64,000 nucleotides of DNA, from the NCBI RefSeq assembly GCF_023369855.1, contig NZ_JAMBPP010000010.1, forward strand, positions 62,001 through 126,000, given 5' to 3'. The stretch comes from Actinotalea alkalitolerans (GTDB lineage Bacteria; Actinomycetota; Actinomycetes; Actinomycetales; Cellulomonadaceae). The notes under the pieces were generated by a model. The model had not been told where the DNA came from, did not search any database, and saw nothing but the letters and a program-made list of their open reading frames with translations. Both the position numbers and the translations under genes were made by a program. This document shows positions 27,501 through 35,587 of this stretch, one piece after another; positions within the stretch are counted from its first letter, which is position 1; every line of letters starts with the position of its first letter.

Positions 27501-27638
27501 CACCGGGCTGGCGATGTTGCCGAGGTGGACCGGTTGGTCGCTGTCCTGCAGCACCGGGTGTTCGAGATCGACCCTGACGACGGGCTGGAGGAGGAGACGG
27601 TCGAACTGCTCGTACAAGTTCGTGGTCGTCGTTCGTGA
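24519..27638 (+). CDS. Large membrane protein with LysM repeats and C-terminal BTAD domain
   Basis: 1039 residues. N-terminal membrane helices occur near residues 18-40, 68-95 and 110-130. Two LysM domains follow, at about 195-250 (VRLGDTLWDLAERHLG) and 275-330 (VVPGNTLWGIAAEHLN), then an Ala/Pro-rich linker and a fourth helix near 418-433 ahead of a basic RRRRRQRRLRR patch. The rest is soluble, ending in a DNA-binding-like and bacterial transcriptional activation (BTAD) region (about 855-1030). LysM binds peptidoglycan and BTAD is found in SARP-type regulators, so the protein could link wall status outside to a regulator inside. It closes the Tad operon. Confidence 0.8.
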   Translation: MTTATRHTSERNLATLWRGMGALVTLAVLLVGVPVLLAVLSPVRLPSRGPTWDEVVGAWTRPDDGTVVWGIMTAGAWVCWLVFALQVVASLIATVRATELPAIRGLGWLQQGATTLVTTALLVLTTYGPSLSVGAGESAVAAARLLPAAPPGEGRGLVATPVAADPGDGAGVWRVERPPIVPASDPGPDVVDLHPSVTVRLGDTLWDLAERHLGSGHRYVEIVTLNHGTPQADGLALTDEHWIEAGWILRLPIDATNLPARTPPSAELQPAAVPEHVVVPGNTLWGIAAEHLNDGARFPEVFDLNAGVTQPDGSSLTDPDLIRPGWRLALPAEAAVAPTAAPSEPAVAEEPAPRPSAGVEPRAIAPAPAAEAASAAEPSDGVKDGAAVASNEESVSAGAEPGVVDLDAAPQPSTALVLGVTGFAAALLLAELDRRRRRQRRLRRTGESLPVPAVGSPGSVAEAELRRAVVPLSQQDLDRTFRRLLLNCRTAERSLPRVVAVLLDLEHVDLLLAADEADAVAPFASAGPRRWRASHAEILNAPSHSDEDDVANPYPVLVGLGQRGTASLLANLEAAGTLSIIADTEMASATLRALACELACQPLEGHVPPFVTEELGDLIDTDNPDLVTPLRARPEVYPSILAAYATSFTALGVKDVLAARGLPGQADGWLSTVHLGSPVPPTVALPWSGLVTVAVGEHGGWRLVVDPDGSGRLDPLGLDLAVAHLREDTYRSLLTALRTAREEPVREALVPPGVIEEIATVRDSLTSETADSSDDFDAASIQLLHRDAEPVLGPPAPRILLLGRPLVTGHVGGPGAKRERRLTEIVAYLALHPGASTEAIDEILGRGQRVTASTRNAYISRARAWLGRAPDGTPYLPILTTFHSYRLDPAVRTDWDDFRDLLRAGVQADADGAPALRAALDLVRGRPFADAPVGTYDWAEPLAHQMIDQIVDAAHLYAVLEAGGDYRSVREALAIALSVDPCNELLHRDAIAAAHRAGDVAEVDRLVAVLQHRVFEIDPDDGLEEETVELLVQVRGRRS

Positions 27639-27739
27639 ACGCGCTACCGGTGGCTACTTGCTCCGGACGTCAACGGTGTGCCCGTGCGGCCGCATGGCCG
27701 CGTGTTGGTGAGCGGCTCAGCATCCGCGATGATGCGGGT

Positions 27740-28279
27740 GTGACGGCCAGCCAGGGTGACTTCGCGCTGACGCTGGACGAGCTTCGGGTCGTCGCTCGGT
27801 ACACCGCCGAGTGCGCGCTCGAGGCGCTCCCCGTCTTCGAGGCGGCCCGACCTGGCGATTCCCGCGCCCGGGCCGCCACCGACGCTGCCTGGGAGTTCGT
27901 GCACGGGGCTCCGCGATCCAATCTGCAGCGTGCTACGGCGCTCGATGCCCACCGGGCGGCCAAGGATGCAACCACACCAGCGGCCCATGCGGCCGCTCGC
28001 GCTGCGGGCGATGCCGCCGCTTCCGCCTACCTGCATCCCTTGGCCAAGCCGTCGCAGGTCGGCCACATCTTGCGCGCGGCAGGCTTTGCCGCCCGCGCAT
28101 TGGAGTTGGCTGCCGACGATGACGATCAGGACGTCGCTGCGCAGGTGATCGAGCGAGCACGCCGTCGCGCCTCACCGACCCTGGTCGAGGTGTTGCGGCG
28201 CTACCCACCCGCTCCCGAGGGCAAGAACCGCGTCGACCAACTCTGGAAGACCCTCGACGCCGCGCTCAGACCTAAGTGA
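27740..28279 (+). CDS. Imm-5-like protein (putative immunity family)
   Basis: 179 residues from GTG 27740; the open frame before it is low-complexity and not credible. LRVVARYTAECALEALPVFE, RARAATDAAWEFVHGAP and the Ala-rich helices HAAARAAGDAAASAYLHP resemble the all-helical Imm-5-like family, often called putative immunity protein. No cognate toxin gene is adjacent. No clear ribosome-binding site is seen, so a leaderless transcript is possible. It starts a cargo slot between the Tad and T4SS modules. Confidence 0.55.
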   Translation: MTASQGDFALTLDELRVVARYTAECALEALPVFEAARPGDSRARAATDAAWEFVHGAPRSNLQRATALDAHRAAKDATTPAAHAAARAAGDAAASAYLHPLAKPSQVGHILRAAGFAARALELAADDDDQDVAAQVIERARRRASPTLVEVLRRYPPAPEGKNRVDQLWKTLDAALRPK

Positions 28280-28373
28280 GCCGTCCGTGAATTCGGGTCG
28301 AGCGGCGTCGTACGCAAGCAGCCCAGGGGCAGTCGTGACGCACGCGCGGTCCGTCTTGGTGGATACTGACCGC

Positions 28374-29897
28374 GTGACCGGAAGCGATGTCGAAGAATCC
28401 CAGATTCGTTCGGAGTCAGCCTGGGAGGCAGACCCCGCCGGAGTGTTCTTCAGCGACCGGTTCAACGTCCACCCCGAGGTCATGGCCGAGTACGGCGCCT
28501 TCGACATCTCCGTAGTCTCGGATCTGCCTGTGTTCATCGACCCCTTCCTGCTGTTCAACAGTGAACAGCCCGAGCACATCGCCCTCCACGACCAGATCCT
28601 TGAGTACCTGGGGTTCCTGCGAGACGAGGCCGACCAGCAGCTGCCCCTGGGCCTGATCAAGAGCTGGTACACGTTCAGCGAGGTCAAGCAGAACTGGCTC
28701 GGGTTCACGGTCAGCGGCAATGCCGGCCACGGCCTCGGGGCAGCGTTTGCCAAGTCACTGCACAGCGCGCTTGGCGACATCCTGAGCAACTTCGGCAACG
28801 AGACGATCACGACCTCCAGCCACCTAGAGAAGCTCGCTCTCATCCGGCCCGGAGTCGGCCGCGACACCATCTCGGACTTCACGACCAATCTCATCAAGCA
28901 CTTCCTGCTGCGCTACACCGAGACCTTCGCGGCCGCACACCTCGCGTCCGACGCCGTTCGCAAGACCGCCGTCGCGAGAGCAGCCTTCAACTACGGCACC
29001 AAGACATGGATGACCCGCACCTACGCACTGCCCTGGACTGCGGGCGACTTCGTGATCCTTTCCCCGTCCGCACTTCTGACCAAGGACGAAACCTGGATCA
29101 ACAGGAACGACATGATCGGTTCGTTCGACGTCCTGCCTGACGTCTTAGATGACGAGCAGCTCCGCGCGGACGTCAGTCTCTACTTGGGCCAACAACTGTC
29201 GAGGAAGCCGTCGGCTAGAGAGATCGCCGATGCGCGAGCTCGCACCATCCTCCACTTCCCGGAGCTCATCGACTGCTACATCCGACTCAAAGAGGATACC
29301 GGCGATCAAGCGGTCGCAACGAGTCGCGAGAAGGTCAATGAGACCCAGCGGCTGCTTCGCGACCAGGTCCAGACTGCGGCTCGCGACCTCAGCGACAAGA
29401 CCGACATCTTTGCCAAGCCGTGGACATCCTTCGACGAGGCCATGGCGGCGGTGAAGACGTTCCAGCGGTACGTCGAGCATCAGGACGGATGGCGAGTCAT
29501 CAACCGCGGCAACGGTCGGCCTTTCGCGAACGAGACTGAAGTCCAAGGCTTCTTCGGCCTACTCCTGCAACCGTCTCGGTTCGACGTGAACCGCGAACCG
29601 AACAACGGCCGAGGACCGGTGGACTTCAAGATCTCGATGGGCCTGGACAAGGCCCTTATCGAGTTCAAGTTGGCCAAGAGCAGCAGCCTGGAGCGCAATC
29701 TGGACAAGCAAGTCGCCGTGTACGAGGCCGCCAACAAGACGAAGCGGTCTGTCGCGGTCGTGGTCTGCTACACGGCTGCCGACCAGGCGAAGGTCAAGCG
29801 GGTTGTCCAGAAGCTCGGTCTCGACCAACCCGATGCTCGACCACTCGTGGTCATCGACGCCCGTTCCGACAACAAGCCGTCCGCGTCGAAGGTCTGA
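28374..29897 (+). CDS. Unknown protein with C-terminal PD-(D/E)xK nuclease-like domain
   Basis: 507 residues from GTG 28374; GGATACT just upstream looks like a -10 box for a leaderless start, while in-frame starts back to 28287 are possible. The N-terminal about 390 residues match no family I know; FIDPFLLFNSEQPEH is a distinctive string. Near the C-terminus, Asp417 (PVDFKIS), Glu430 and Lys432 (LIEFKLAKSSS) form a PD-(D/E)xK signature, followed by VAVVVCYTA. This suggests a DNA endonuclease, perhaps defensive. The codons are slightly less GC-rich than the Tad genes. It stands alone with the Imm-5-like gene upstream. Confidence 0.6.
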   Translation: MTGSDVEESQIRSESAWEADPAGVFFSDRFNVHPEVMAEYGAFDISVVSDLPVFIDPFLLFNSEQPEHIALHDQILEYLGFLRDEADQQLPLGLIKSWYTFSEVKQNWLGFTVSGNAGHGLGAAFAKSLHSALGDILSNFGNETITTSSHLEKLALIRPGVGRDTISDFTTNLIKHFLLRYTETFAAAHLASDAVRKTAVARAAFNYGTKTWMTRTYALPWTAGDFVILSPSALLTKDETWINRNDMIGSFDVLPDVLDDEQLRADVSLYLGQQLSRKPSAREIADARARTILHFPELIDCYIRLKEDTGDQAVATSREKVNETQRLLRDQVQTAARDLSDKTDIFAKPWTSFDEAMAAVKTFQRYVEHQDGWRVINRGNGRPFANETEVQGFFGLLLQPSRFDVNREPNNGRGPVDFKISMGLDKALIEFKLAKSSSLERNLDKQVAVYEAANKTKRSVAVVVCYTAADQAKVKRVVQKLGLDQPDARPLVVIDARSDNKPSASKV

Positions 29898-30269
29898 CGC
29901 ACCGAGTGGCGTCCGCGCCAGACCTGCAAGGGTCTGCTTCGGATCACCCCGCGGTCGCCATTGCGGCGCTCCACCGGAGCAACGCGCCCACCCGCGCACG
30001 GGACGCGCCTGCTCGTTGCTCGGGTGCTGGCCGGCCGGTCAGTCTCGGTAGGTGCGATGGTCTCAATGGGTCGGCGCAGGCTGCGGGATCGACGACACTG
30101 GCCAGCATGACAAGGGACGAAGGCAACTGGCGAGGCCCGCGATGAAACGGCGAACGGGCGAGCTCAGTCGACGACTCGACCGCCGGGAGCCCATTGGCGT
30201 CTACTCCGCCGGCCTGCGTGCGGGATTCACCCCTGGACGCTACGGTGCGGCTAACCGATGGGAGGCGTC
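29898..30269. other. 372-bp gap without recognisable gene
   Basis: Only short frames without family likeness. No motif copy, palindrome or terminator hairpin was noticed. It presumably holds the promoter of the CoiA-like gene. Confidence 0.4.
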
Positions 30270-31346
30270 GTGCCACTAGTTGCCCTGGCCGACGGGAACC
30301 GGGTCGTCTCCACCTTCCTGGACTCGCTGGAGTGGGACGCGTTGCGGCGAGACTCCCGGCAAGGGCTCGTGACGTTGCCGGGTTGTGGCACGCCAGCGTA
30401 CCTTCGGCGGTCCAGGGCCGGGCTGCAACACTTCGTGCATCAGCCTGGGACGGCGGCCGGGTGTTCGAACCACGAGGCTGAGTCGCCGGCGCACCTAAGG
30501 GCGAAAGCGCTGATCGTGGACGCGGCACGCGCAGTTGATTGGGAGGCCGAACCGGAAGTGCCGGGACCCGGGTACGTTGCGGACGTTCTGGCTGCTCGTG
30601 ACAGGCGGCGCGTCGTGTTCGAGGTCCAAATGTCCGAGCAGGCCGGCACGGACTACAGGGATCGGACTGCGGTGCGGGTCGCCGACGGCGTCGAAGTGGT
30701 CTGGCTCGCAAGCGTGAAGGGTAGACGCGGCGCGGACGAGTCGGTCCGACCCGATGCAACCATGCCGCTGGTTCGGCTCGCCGTGCCCGGTGACCCCGCG
30801 GCTGTCCGCGTCGGCGCCGATGTAGTGGCGACGGATGACTTCGTCCAGCTGTACCTCACTGGTCGCATCAGCATTCGCACCCACGTCAGTGGACCGGCAG
30901 CAACGAAGGCCGAACTGATGCAGTACCCGTGTTATCGGTGCGGAGATGCGTCGACGGTCTGGCGGGTGGACGGCCTAACCGTCGAGGGTCGGTGCGGGCT
31001 GTCGGCTCTCGTACCGGACCGGGCCGGCGGGATGTGGGCGACAGAGAGACCTGAAGCCGACTCTCAGATCCAGCAGGCCGTCCGTGACCGTGTAGCCACA
31101 GCCGGGTGGGCGCTCTGCGCCGCGCTTTCCCTGAAAACGTCCGGCACCGCCGGGCAGTACCTAGCATTCTCCTGCGCACATTGTGACGCGCTCTTCGGTG
31201 ACTGGCCCTTGCGCAGCGAGTGGATGAACGCCGCGTACGTGGATGGCGCGATCATCGACGCGGTCGTTCCCGCTGGCGAGCAGTGCCTGAGCCGGACGCA
31301 CTGGTGCCGCGAGCGCGGATACGGCCTCTGTGAGAACCTCAGCTGA
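30270..31346 (+). CDS. CoiA-like competence/nuclease-family protein
   Basis: 358 residues; GTG 30270 is preferred over ATG 30258 because GGGAGG (30260-30265) is then 4 nt upstream. CoiA features: LQHFVHQPG, then ESPAHLRAKALIVDAAR, then YVADVLAARDRRRVVFEVQMS with Asp105, Glu118 and Gln120 forming a PD-(D/E)xK-type core, and TDYRDRTAV. Two cysteine pairs (CYRCGDA; CAHCDALFGDWP) may bind zinc. CoiA acts on DNA taken up during competence; copies on mobile elements may process incoming single-stranded DNA. The specific role here is unknown. Confidence 0.65.
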   Translation: MPLVALADGNRVVSTFLDSLEWDALRRDSRQGLVTLPGCGTPAYLRRSRAGLQHFVHQPGTAAGCSNHEAESPAHLRAKALIVDAARAVDWEAEPEVPGPGYVADVLAARDRRRVVFEVQMSEQAGTDYRDRTAVRVADGVEVVWLASVKGRRGADESVRPDATMPLVRLAVPGDPAAVRVGADVVATDDFVQLYLTGRISIRTHVSGPAATKAELMQYPCYRCGDASTVWRVDGLTVEGRCGLSALVPDRAGGMWATERPEADSQIQQAVRDRVATAGWALCAALSLKTSGTAGQYLAFSCAHCDALFGDWPLRSEWMNAAYVDGAIIDAVVPAGEQCLSRTHWCRERGYGLCENLS

Positions 31347-31393
31347 CAGGACTTCACTCCGCCCGCCCGCACGCACACTCCTGCGGATCGGTG

Positions 31394-31577
31394 ATGGCAC
31401 CAAGGTACTTCGAGTACGAGGCGTGGCCGACCCAGCTGCCCATATGCTCGCACTGCAAGCATCAGATCGAGCCCGGCCAGAGGGTTCACTGGTACGACGA
31501 GGTCCTGCCCCTGAGCGCGACCGTGGCACGCCGCGCCGCCACCGGGCCGGGGCCCGGCGCTCAGAGAAACGGCCTAG
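31394..31577 (+). pseudogene. Small Cys-knuckle protein, probably frameshifted
   Basis: From ATG 31394 the frame encodes APRYFEYEAWPTQLPICSHC followed by KHQIEPGQRVHWYDE, which looks like a genuine small zinc-knuckle protein. After about 31535 coding character moves to another frame (PWHAAPPPGRG), which stops at 31575-31577, tail-to-tail with the GNAT gene. A one-base shift would make a protein of about 60 residues. It could be a decayed gene or a sequencing indel. Confidence 0.35.
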
Positions 31578-32341
31578 AGGTCCGGCTCGAGCGCCGCCGC
31601 AATCCGCGCGGCGCGGGCCCGGTCCGTGACGTACCCCAACTGGGTGCGGATCTCTGCGGCGAGCTCGGGCATCGGTGGGCCGGCGACGCCGCGCACGTAG
31701 AAGGCCCGCACCGGCCGGGCAGGGTCGGTCGGGCGCCAAATCCACAGCGGGTGGGAGGAGTCCACTGGGTTGTGCCAAGTGACGGAGCGGTGCTCGGGCA
31801 CCGTGTCCACGTCCACGTACTCGAGATCCGCCGGCGCGGCCGGCACGTGCCATCCCAGCCGCTCCCACCACGGCGCCAGCGGTGGCCGGGTCGACGCGAT
31901 CACACCCCAGAACCCCGCCTCGGACAGCGTAGCGAGCGCGAGCGCGACCAGGGCGGTGCCGACGCCTGCGCGGCGCAGGTCCGGTGCCACCACTACGAAC
32001 AGCAGCTCGGCCCACCGCCCGCGTCGCAGTTCTCCAGCCGCCCCGCTGCACGGCTTGGTCACGACTGCCCCCGCGACCCGACCGTCCTCGGCGCGCGCGA
32101 CCCCGACCCGCCACCGCGACGTCGCCGATCCGCGGATTAGGCCCGCAAGGTGGTCTGCGGACGGCGCCATCCCGCGCCACTCGGGCATCACCGCGAACCC
32201 CAGCCGGTCAATCTCTGCGGCATCCGACGCAGTCGCCAGGCGCAGGGTGACCCCCTCCGCCTCCCGGCCCGGCACGCCCGGGGAACCTCCTGCGGCCGCG
32301 GTCGCGGCGCGGCGCGCGGCTCGGGCGCTCTTCTGGCTCAT
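31574..32341 (-). CDS. GNAT-family N-acetyltransferase
   Basis: 255 residues from ATG 32341; an in-frame GTG at 32359 would add six residues. Motif A of the GNAT fold is clear: ELLFVVVAPDLRRAGVGTAL (R-x-x-G-x-G/A acetyl-CoA loop), followed by a helix and the WWERLGWHVP segment. The first about 35 residues are Ala/Arg-rich and non-conserved in appearance. The substrate cannot be predicted. It is convergent with the small Cys-knuckle gene and divergent from the T4SS operon. Confidence 0.75.
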   Translation of the reverse strand: MSQKSARAARRAATAAAGGSPGVPGREAEGVTLRLATASDAAEIDRLGFAVMPEWRGMAPSADHLAGLIRGSATSRWRVGVARAEDGRVAGAVVTKPCSGAAGELRRGRWAELLFVVVAPDLRRAGVGTALVALALATLSEAGFWGVIASTRPPLAPWWERLGWHVPAAPADLEYVDVDTVPEHRSVTWHNPVDSSHPLWIWRPTDPARPVRAFYVRGVAGPPMPELAAEIRTQLGYVTDRARAARIAAALEPDL

Positions 32342-32698
32342 GAGCACATCGTGCCGCACCGCGGGCCGCTTGGCGGGAGTTGCCGGTGCGGCGTGCGGCG
32401 CACCGGGCCCCCGTGCGGTGCTGGCTCACCTGGCCCCTCGGTCCCCTGGCCGCGACCCACCGTTCCGCAAACGGCTATCCGTCATGAGAACGGCGGTCGC
32501 CATCACAACCGATCCGGACCGAACCGGAAGAGATCGTCCGGTCATCGGCCATGACCGAGCATCGATGTGAGCGTCGACCACCCTCCACCCTAGAGATTGC
32601 CCTTCGGCTGGGCCGTCGCGTCTTCTCCCCTCCGCCGCACCCCAGTCAGGTAGAAGGAGCCCACATCCGGTGGCTCCCGGCCCGTCTGGAGCCCTGCT
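32342..32698 (+). other. 357-bp intergenic region before the T4SS operon, with motif copy B
   Basis: No credible gene. Motif copy B is at 32615-32652. Just after it, GGAGCCCAC and GTGGCTCC (about 32657-32678) can form a short hairpin 20 nt before the start codon. CCGGAC...GTCCGG, about 32515-32542, is a weak inverted repeat. An oriT could lie here or beside the relaxase, but nothing identifies it. Confidence 0.45.
32615..32652 (+). promoter_or_regulatory. Transfer-module motif, copy B (before T4SS operon)
   Basis: GTCGCGTCTTCT (32615-32626), 9 nt, CGCACCCCAG (32636-32645), 2 nt, AGGTA (32648-32652). It ends 46 nt before the ATG of the first T4SS gene and points toward it. Confidence 0.75.
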
Positions 32699-33010
32699 AT
32701 GCGCCTCGTCGCCTGGATCACGACCGCGCTCCCCATGGTGGACCCGGGGATCACTCCTAACCAGAACGGCCTCCCCGGCCTCGAGGTCGTACGCAGCATT
32801 GTCGGCGCTCTGCTGACCTGGGGTCTCGTCGCCTGCGTCGCGGGCCTGGTTGTTTCGGTGATGGTGTGGGCGCTGGCCCACCAGCAGGGCAACTACTCCT
32901 ACGCGTCGTCCGGGAAGACGGGCGTCCTCGTCGCGGCCGGAGGTGCGCTGCTGATCGGGGGAGCGAACGCGATCGTCGCGTTCTTCTCCGGACTCGGGTC
33001 CGGGATCTGA
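32699..33010 (+). CDS. Small two-helix membrane protein, VirB2/TrbC-like (DUF6112 type)
   Basis: 103 residues. A short N-terminal part ending in LPGLEVVRSIVG is followed by two hydrophobic helices (ALLTWGLVACVAGLVVSVMVW and TGVLVAAGGALLIGGANAIVAFF) separated by a short polar loop HQQGNYSYASSGK. This is the size and layout of VirB2/TrbC conjugative pilins and of the DUF6112 proteins found first in actinobacterial T4SS operons. It would be the channel/pilus subunit of the conjugation apparatus. The TrbL-like gene starts 1 nt after its stop. Confidence 0.7.
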   Translation: MRLVAWITTALPMVDPGITPNQNGLPGLEVVRSIVGALLTWGLVACVAGLVVSVMVWALAHQQGNYSYASSGKTGVLVAAGGALLIGGANAIVAFFSGLGSGI

Positions 33011-33011
33011 C

Positions 33012-34184
33012 GTGGCGACGCTCGGCTCGGCGGATGCCCGCCGCCCGATGGTCTCGATCGGCGACTGCTCGAACCCGCTGGACTGCCTCGGGCAGACCGT
33101 CACCGGCTCAGTGACAACATCCGCCGCGAACGGTGTGCTCGGCGGGCTGGGGTCCGTGTTCATCGAGGGAGCCGAGCAGATCGCCACTGCCGCATACGCC
33201 TCGCTCGACGACACCACCGCTGTCGATCTCTCCGCGGACTGGTTCCGCGCGAACGTCGCCGTGATCGCGGCGGTGACCCTCCCGGTGCTTGTCGGGCTGC
33301 TCGTGGTCCAGGTGATCGGCTCGGTCCTGCGGCGCGAGCCGGGCGGCCTGGGTCGTGCGGTCCTGGGCGTCGGGAAGGCGCTGATCGGCGCGGCACTTGC
33401 GCTGGCAGTGACACAACTGGCCTTGGCCGCGGTGGACGGCATCTGTGTGTTCATCGCAGCGTCGGCGGGAACGACGGTCGGCACTGCGGCATCACAGTTC
33501 TTCGACTTCGCGCGGATCGCGACGGCGGTCTCGCCGGGCCTGCAGATCTTCCTCGGGACCCTGATGATCGTGGGCTTCCTGCTGCTGTGGGGGCTGCTGG
33601 TGTTCCGCAAGGCGGCGTTGCTGCTCGTGGCCGTGTTCGCCCCGGTCGCGTTCGCCGGCCAGGCGTGGGACGCGACGCGGGTCTGGACGCGGCGCTGGAT
33701 GGAGGCCGTTGCTGCGCTGGTGCTCTGCAAGGTCGTCATCGTCGTTGTGTTCGTGTTGGGTGCCTCCGCGTTCTCTGGCACCGGACCGTCGCCGACTGGC
33801 ACAGCCGTCGGCACGACCGATCCGGTGTTCAGCGACCTGCTGGTCGGGCTTCTGCTGCTGTCGATCGCACTGTTCGCGCCGTGGCTGACCTGGCGCTTCG
33901 TGCACTGGGGCGGGATGGAGGCCGCGACGACGATGAACTCGGTGTTGGCGGCCAACCCCGCGAGCTCGGCCGCTCGGTCCACGGCCCGGATGGGCACGGC
34001 CGTGGTGCAGCAGGTCGGGATCAGTGCGGCGGTGGGCGGCATCGGTGGGGCCTCACGTGCGGGTACGTCCGGCGCTCGCGCGGGTGGGGCCGTTCGGGTC
34101 GGCGCCGCGGCCGGTGCGGCTGGGACCCCGAGACCGACGACGCCGCCACGTCCGTCCACGCCGAGCTCGGGGCCCCGACGATGA
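33012..34184 (+). CDS. TrbL/VirB6-like polytopic T4SS membrane protein
   Basis: 390 residues from GTG 33012. About six transmembrane helices occur between residues 75 and 310 (for example VIAAVTLPVLVGLLVVQVIG, FLGTLMIVGFLLLWGLLVF, AALLLVAVFAPVAFAG, ALVLCKVVIVVVFVLGASAF), followed by a Gly/Ala/Pro-rich cytoplasmic tail. FRKAALLLVAVFAPVAFAG is typical of TrbL/VirB6-type components, which form the inner-membrane DNA channel. Flanking genes support this: VirB2-like before, SCO6880-like and VirB4-like after. Confidence 0.8.
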   Translation: MATLGSADARRPMVSIGDCSNPLDCLGQTVTGSVTTSAANGVLGGLGSVFIEGAEQIATAAYASLDDTTAVDLSADWFRANVAVIAAVTLPVLVGLLVVQVIGSVLRREPGGLGRAVLGVGKALIGAALALAVTQLALAAVDGICVFIAASAGTTVGTAASQFFDFARIATAVSPGLQIFLGTLMIVGFLLLWGLLVFRKAALLLVAVFAPVAFAGQAWDATRVWTRRWMEAVAALVLCKVVIVVVFVLGASAFSGTGPSPTGTAVGTTDPVFSDLLVGLLLLSIALFAPWLTWRFVHWGGMEAATTMNSVLAANPASSAARSTARMGTAVVQQVGISAAVGGIGGASRAGTSGARAGGAVRVGAAAGAAGTPRPTTPPRPSTPSSGPRR

Positions 34185-35587
34185 GCACGACGACGACCGC
34201 AACCGCGGGCATCCGGTTCGCGCGGGCCGAGCAGCACGGCGTCCTCCTTGGCCTCTCCGGGGCACAGCTGGGCTTCGTCGCGATCGCGCTCGTGGTCGCG
34301 GGCACCGCGGTGTACCTCGCCGGTGCGAGCGGTCTTGGCCTCGCCGCCGCAGTCTGGGGTCCGCTGCTGGTGGTGGGCACCGCTCGAATCGGGGGCCGGC
34401 CGCTGACCGCGTGGCTGCCCCTCCTCGCCGACTGGCAGGCGCGGCGCGTGACCGGCCGGACGGCCACCGTGCAGTCGACCCGGTCGCCGTCGTTGGTTGA
34501 CTCGTTGCGCCTACCCGGGATCGCGGGCCCTCTCGCGATCGCCACCACACCCAGCGGCACCGCCGTCGTACACGATCGTCGGGCCGGAACGCTCACCGCT
34601 GTCGCGCGGGTCAGCAGCGCGGGGTTCCTCCTCGCCGACGTAGCCGTGCAGGACCACCGGGTAGGTGCCTGGGGCCGCGTGCTGGGGTCGTTGAGCCAGG
34701 CGGACGACGTCGTTCGCCTCCAGGTGCTGCATCGTTCACTCCCGGCACCAGGAGCGTCGAGCAGTCTCATGGGGCTCGGTGAAGGGTTTGCGGCGCGGGT
34801 GCTGTCCGAGCTGCTGGCACAGACCCCCGCCGATCAGCGCGAGACTCTCGTCGCGGTCTCCCTCCGGGCTGGTCGCTCGCGGCGAGGTCGGCCGGATCCG
34901 GCGCACCTGGCCCAGGTTGACGAGAGCCTGATGACCCTCGCCCGCGCTCTTGCTGGCGCGGACCTAGTCGTTGCCGCGTGGCTCGACGCGGCCGAGGTTC
35001 GTCGCGCCGTCCGGGCCTCGTACGACCCGTCGCCGGCTGCACTCGCGCCCTCGCTCGTTCCGGTCGCGAGTCAGGCCGGGCCGATGGCAGCCCGGGAGTT
35101 CTGGGATCGCCTGGAGTGCGACGGCGCGGTGCACGCGGTCTACTGGGTGGCCGAGTGGCCCCGCAGCGAGGTCCACCCGGGCTTCCTGCAGTCACTCGCG
35201 CTCGCTCCGGGAGTGCGGCGCAGCGTCTCGCTGACCGTGGAGCCGCTGACTGCCGCCGCGTCGCTTCGGCAGATCCGTCGGGCGAAGGCTGAGCACATCG
35301 CCGACTCGGCCCAGCGCGCCAAGCTCGGCCAGGTCGAGGACGAGTCGGTGCGCGCCGAGCAGGCCGACCTCGCCCGGCGCGAGGCCGAGCTCGTAGCCGG
35401 GCACGGAGACCTGCGGTTCACCGGGCTGCTCACCGTGACGGCGGCGACCGTTGAGGAGCTCACCGCAGCCGGGTCCGCCCTGCGATCTGCTGCTGCCCAG
35501 GCGATGTGCGAGGTCCGGCGTCTGGACGGACAGCACGGGCTCGCCCACGCGGCCGGTGCGCTACCGCTCGCGCGGAGGCTGCTGTGA
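34181..35587 (+). CDS. SCO6880-family T4SS component (VirB3/VirB4 N-terminal-like)
   Basis: 468 residues from ATG 34181, overlapping the TrbL-like stop; the longer open frame is a shadow. Two N-terminal membrane helices (FVAIALVVAGTAVYLAG; LAAAVWGPLLVVGTARI) are followed by a long soluble region of the SCO6880 type. Such proteins are found next to the VirB4 ATPase in actinobacterial conjugation operons and may correspond to VirB3 fused with the VirB4 N-terminal domain. No P-loop is present. It is coupled to the next gene by GTGA. Confidence 0.75.
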   Translation: MSTTTTATAGIRFARAEQHGVLLGLSGAQLGFVAIALVVAGTAVYLAGASGLGLAAAVWGPLLVVGTARIGGRPLTAWLPLLADWQARRVTGRTATVQSTRSPSLVDSLRLPGIAGPLAIATTPSGTAVVHDRRAGTLTAVARVSSAGFLLADVAVQDHRVGAWGRVLGSLSQADDVVRLQVLHRSLPAPGASSSLMGLGEGFAARVLSELLAQTPADQRETLVAVSLRAGRSRRGRPDPAHLAQVDESLMTLARALAGADLVVAAWLDAAEVRRAVRASYDPSPAALAPSLVPVASQAGPMAAREFWDRLECDGAVHAVYWVAEWPRSEVHPGFLQSLALAPGVRRSVSLTVEPLTAAASLRQIRRAKAEHIADSAQRAKLGQVEDESVRAEQADLARREAELVAGHGDLRFTGLLTVTAATVEELTAAGSALRSAAAQAMCEVRRLDGQHGLAHAAGALPLARRLL

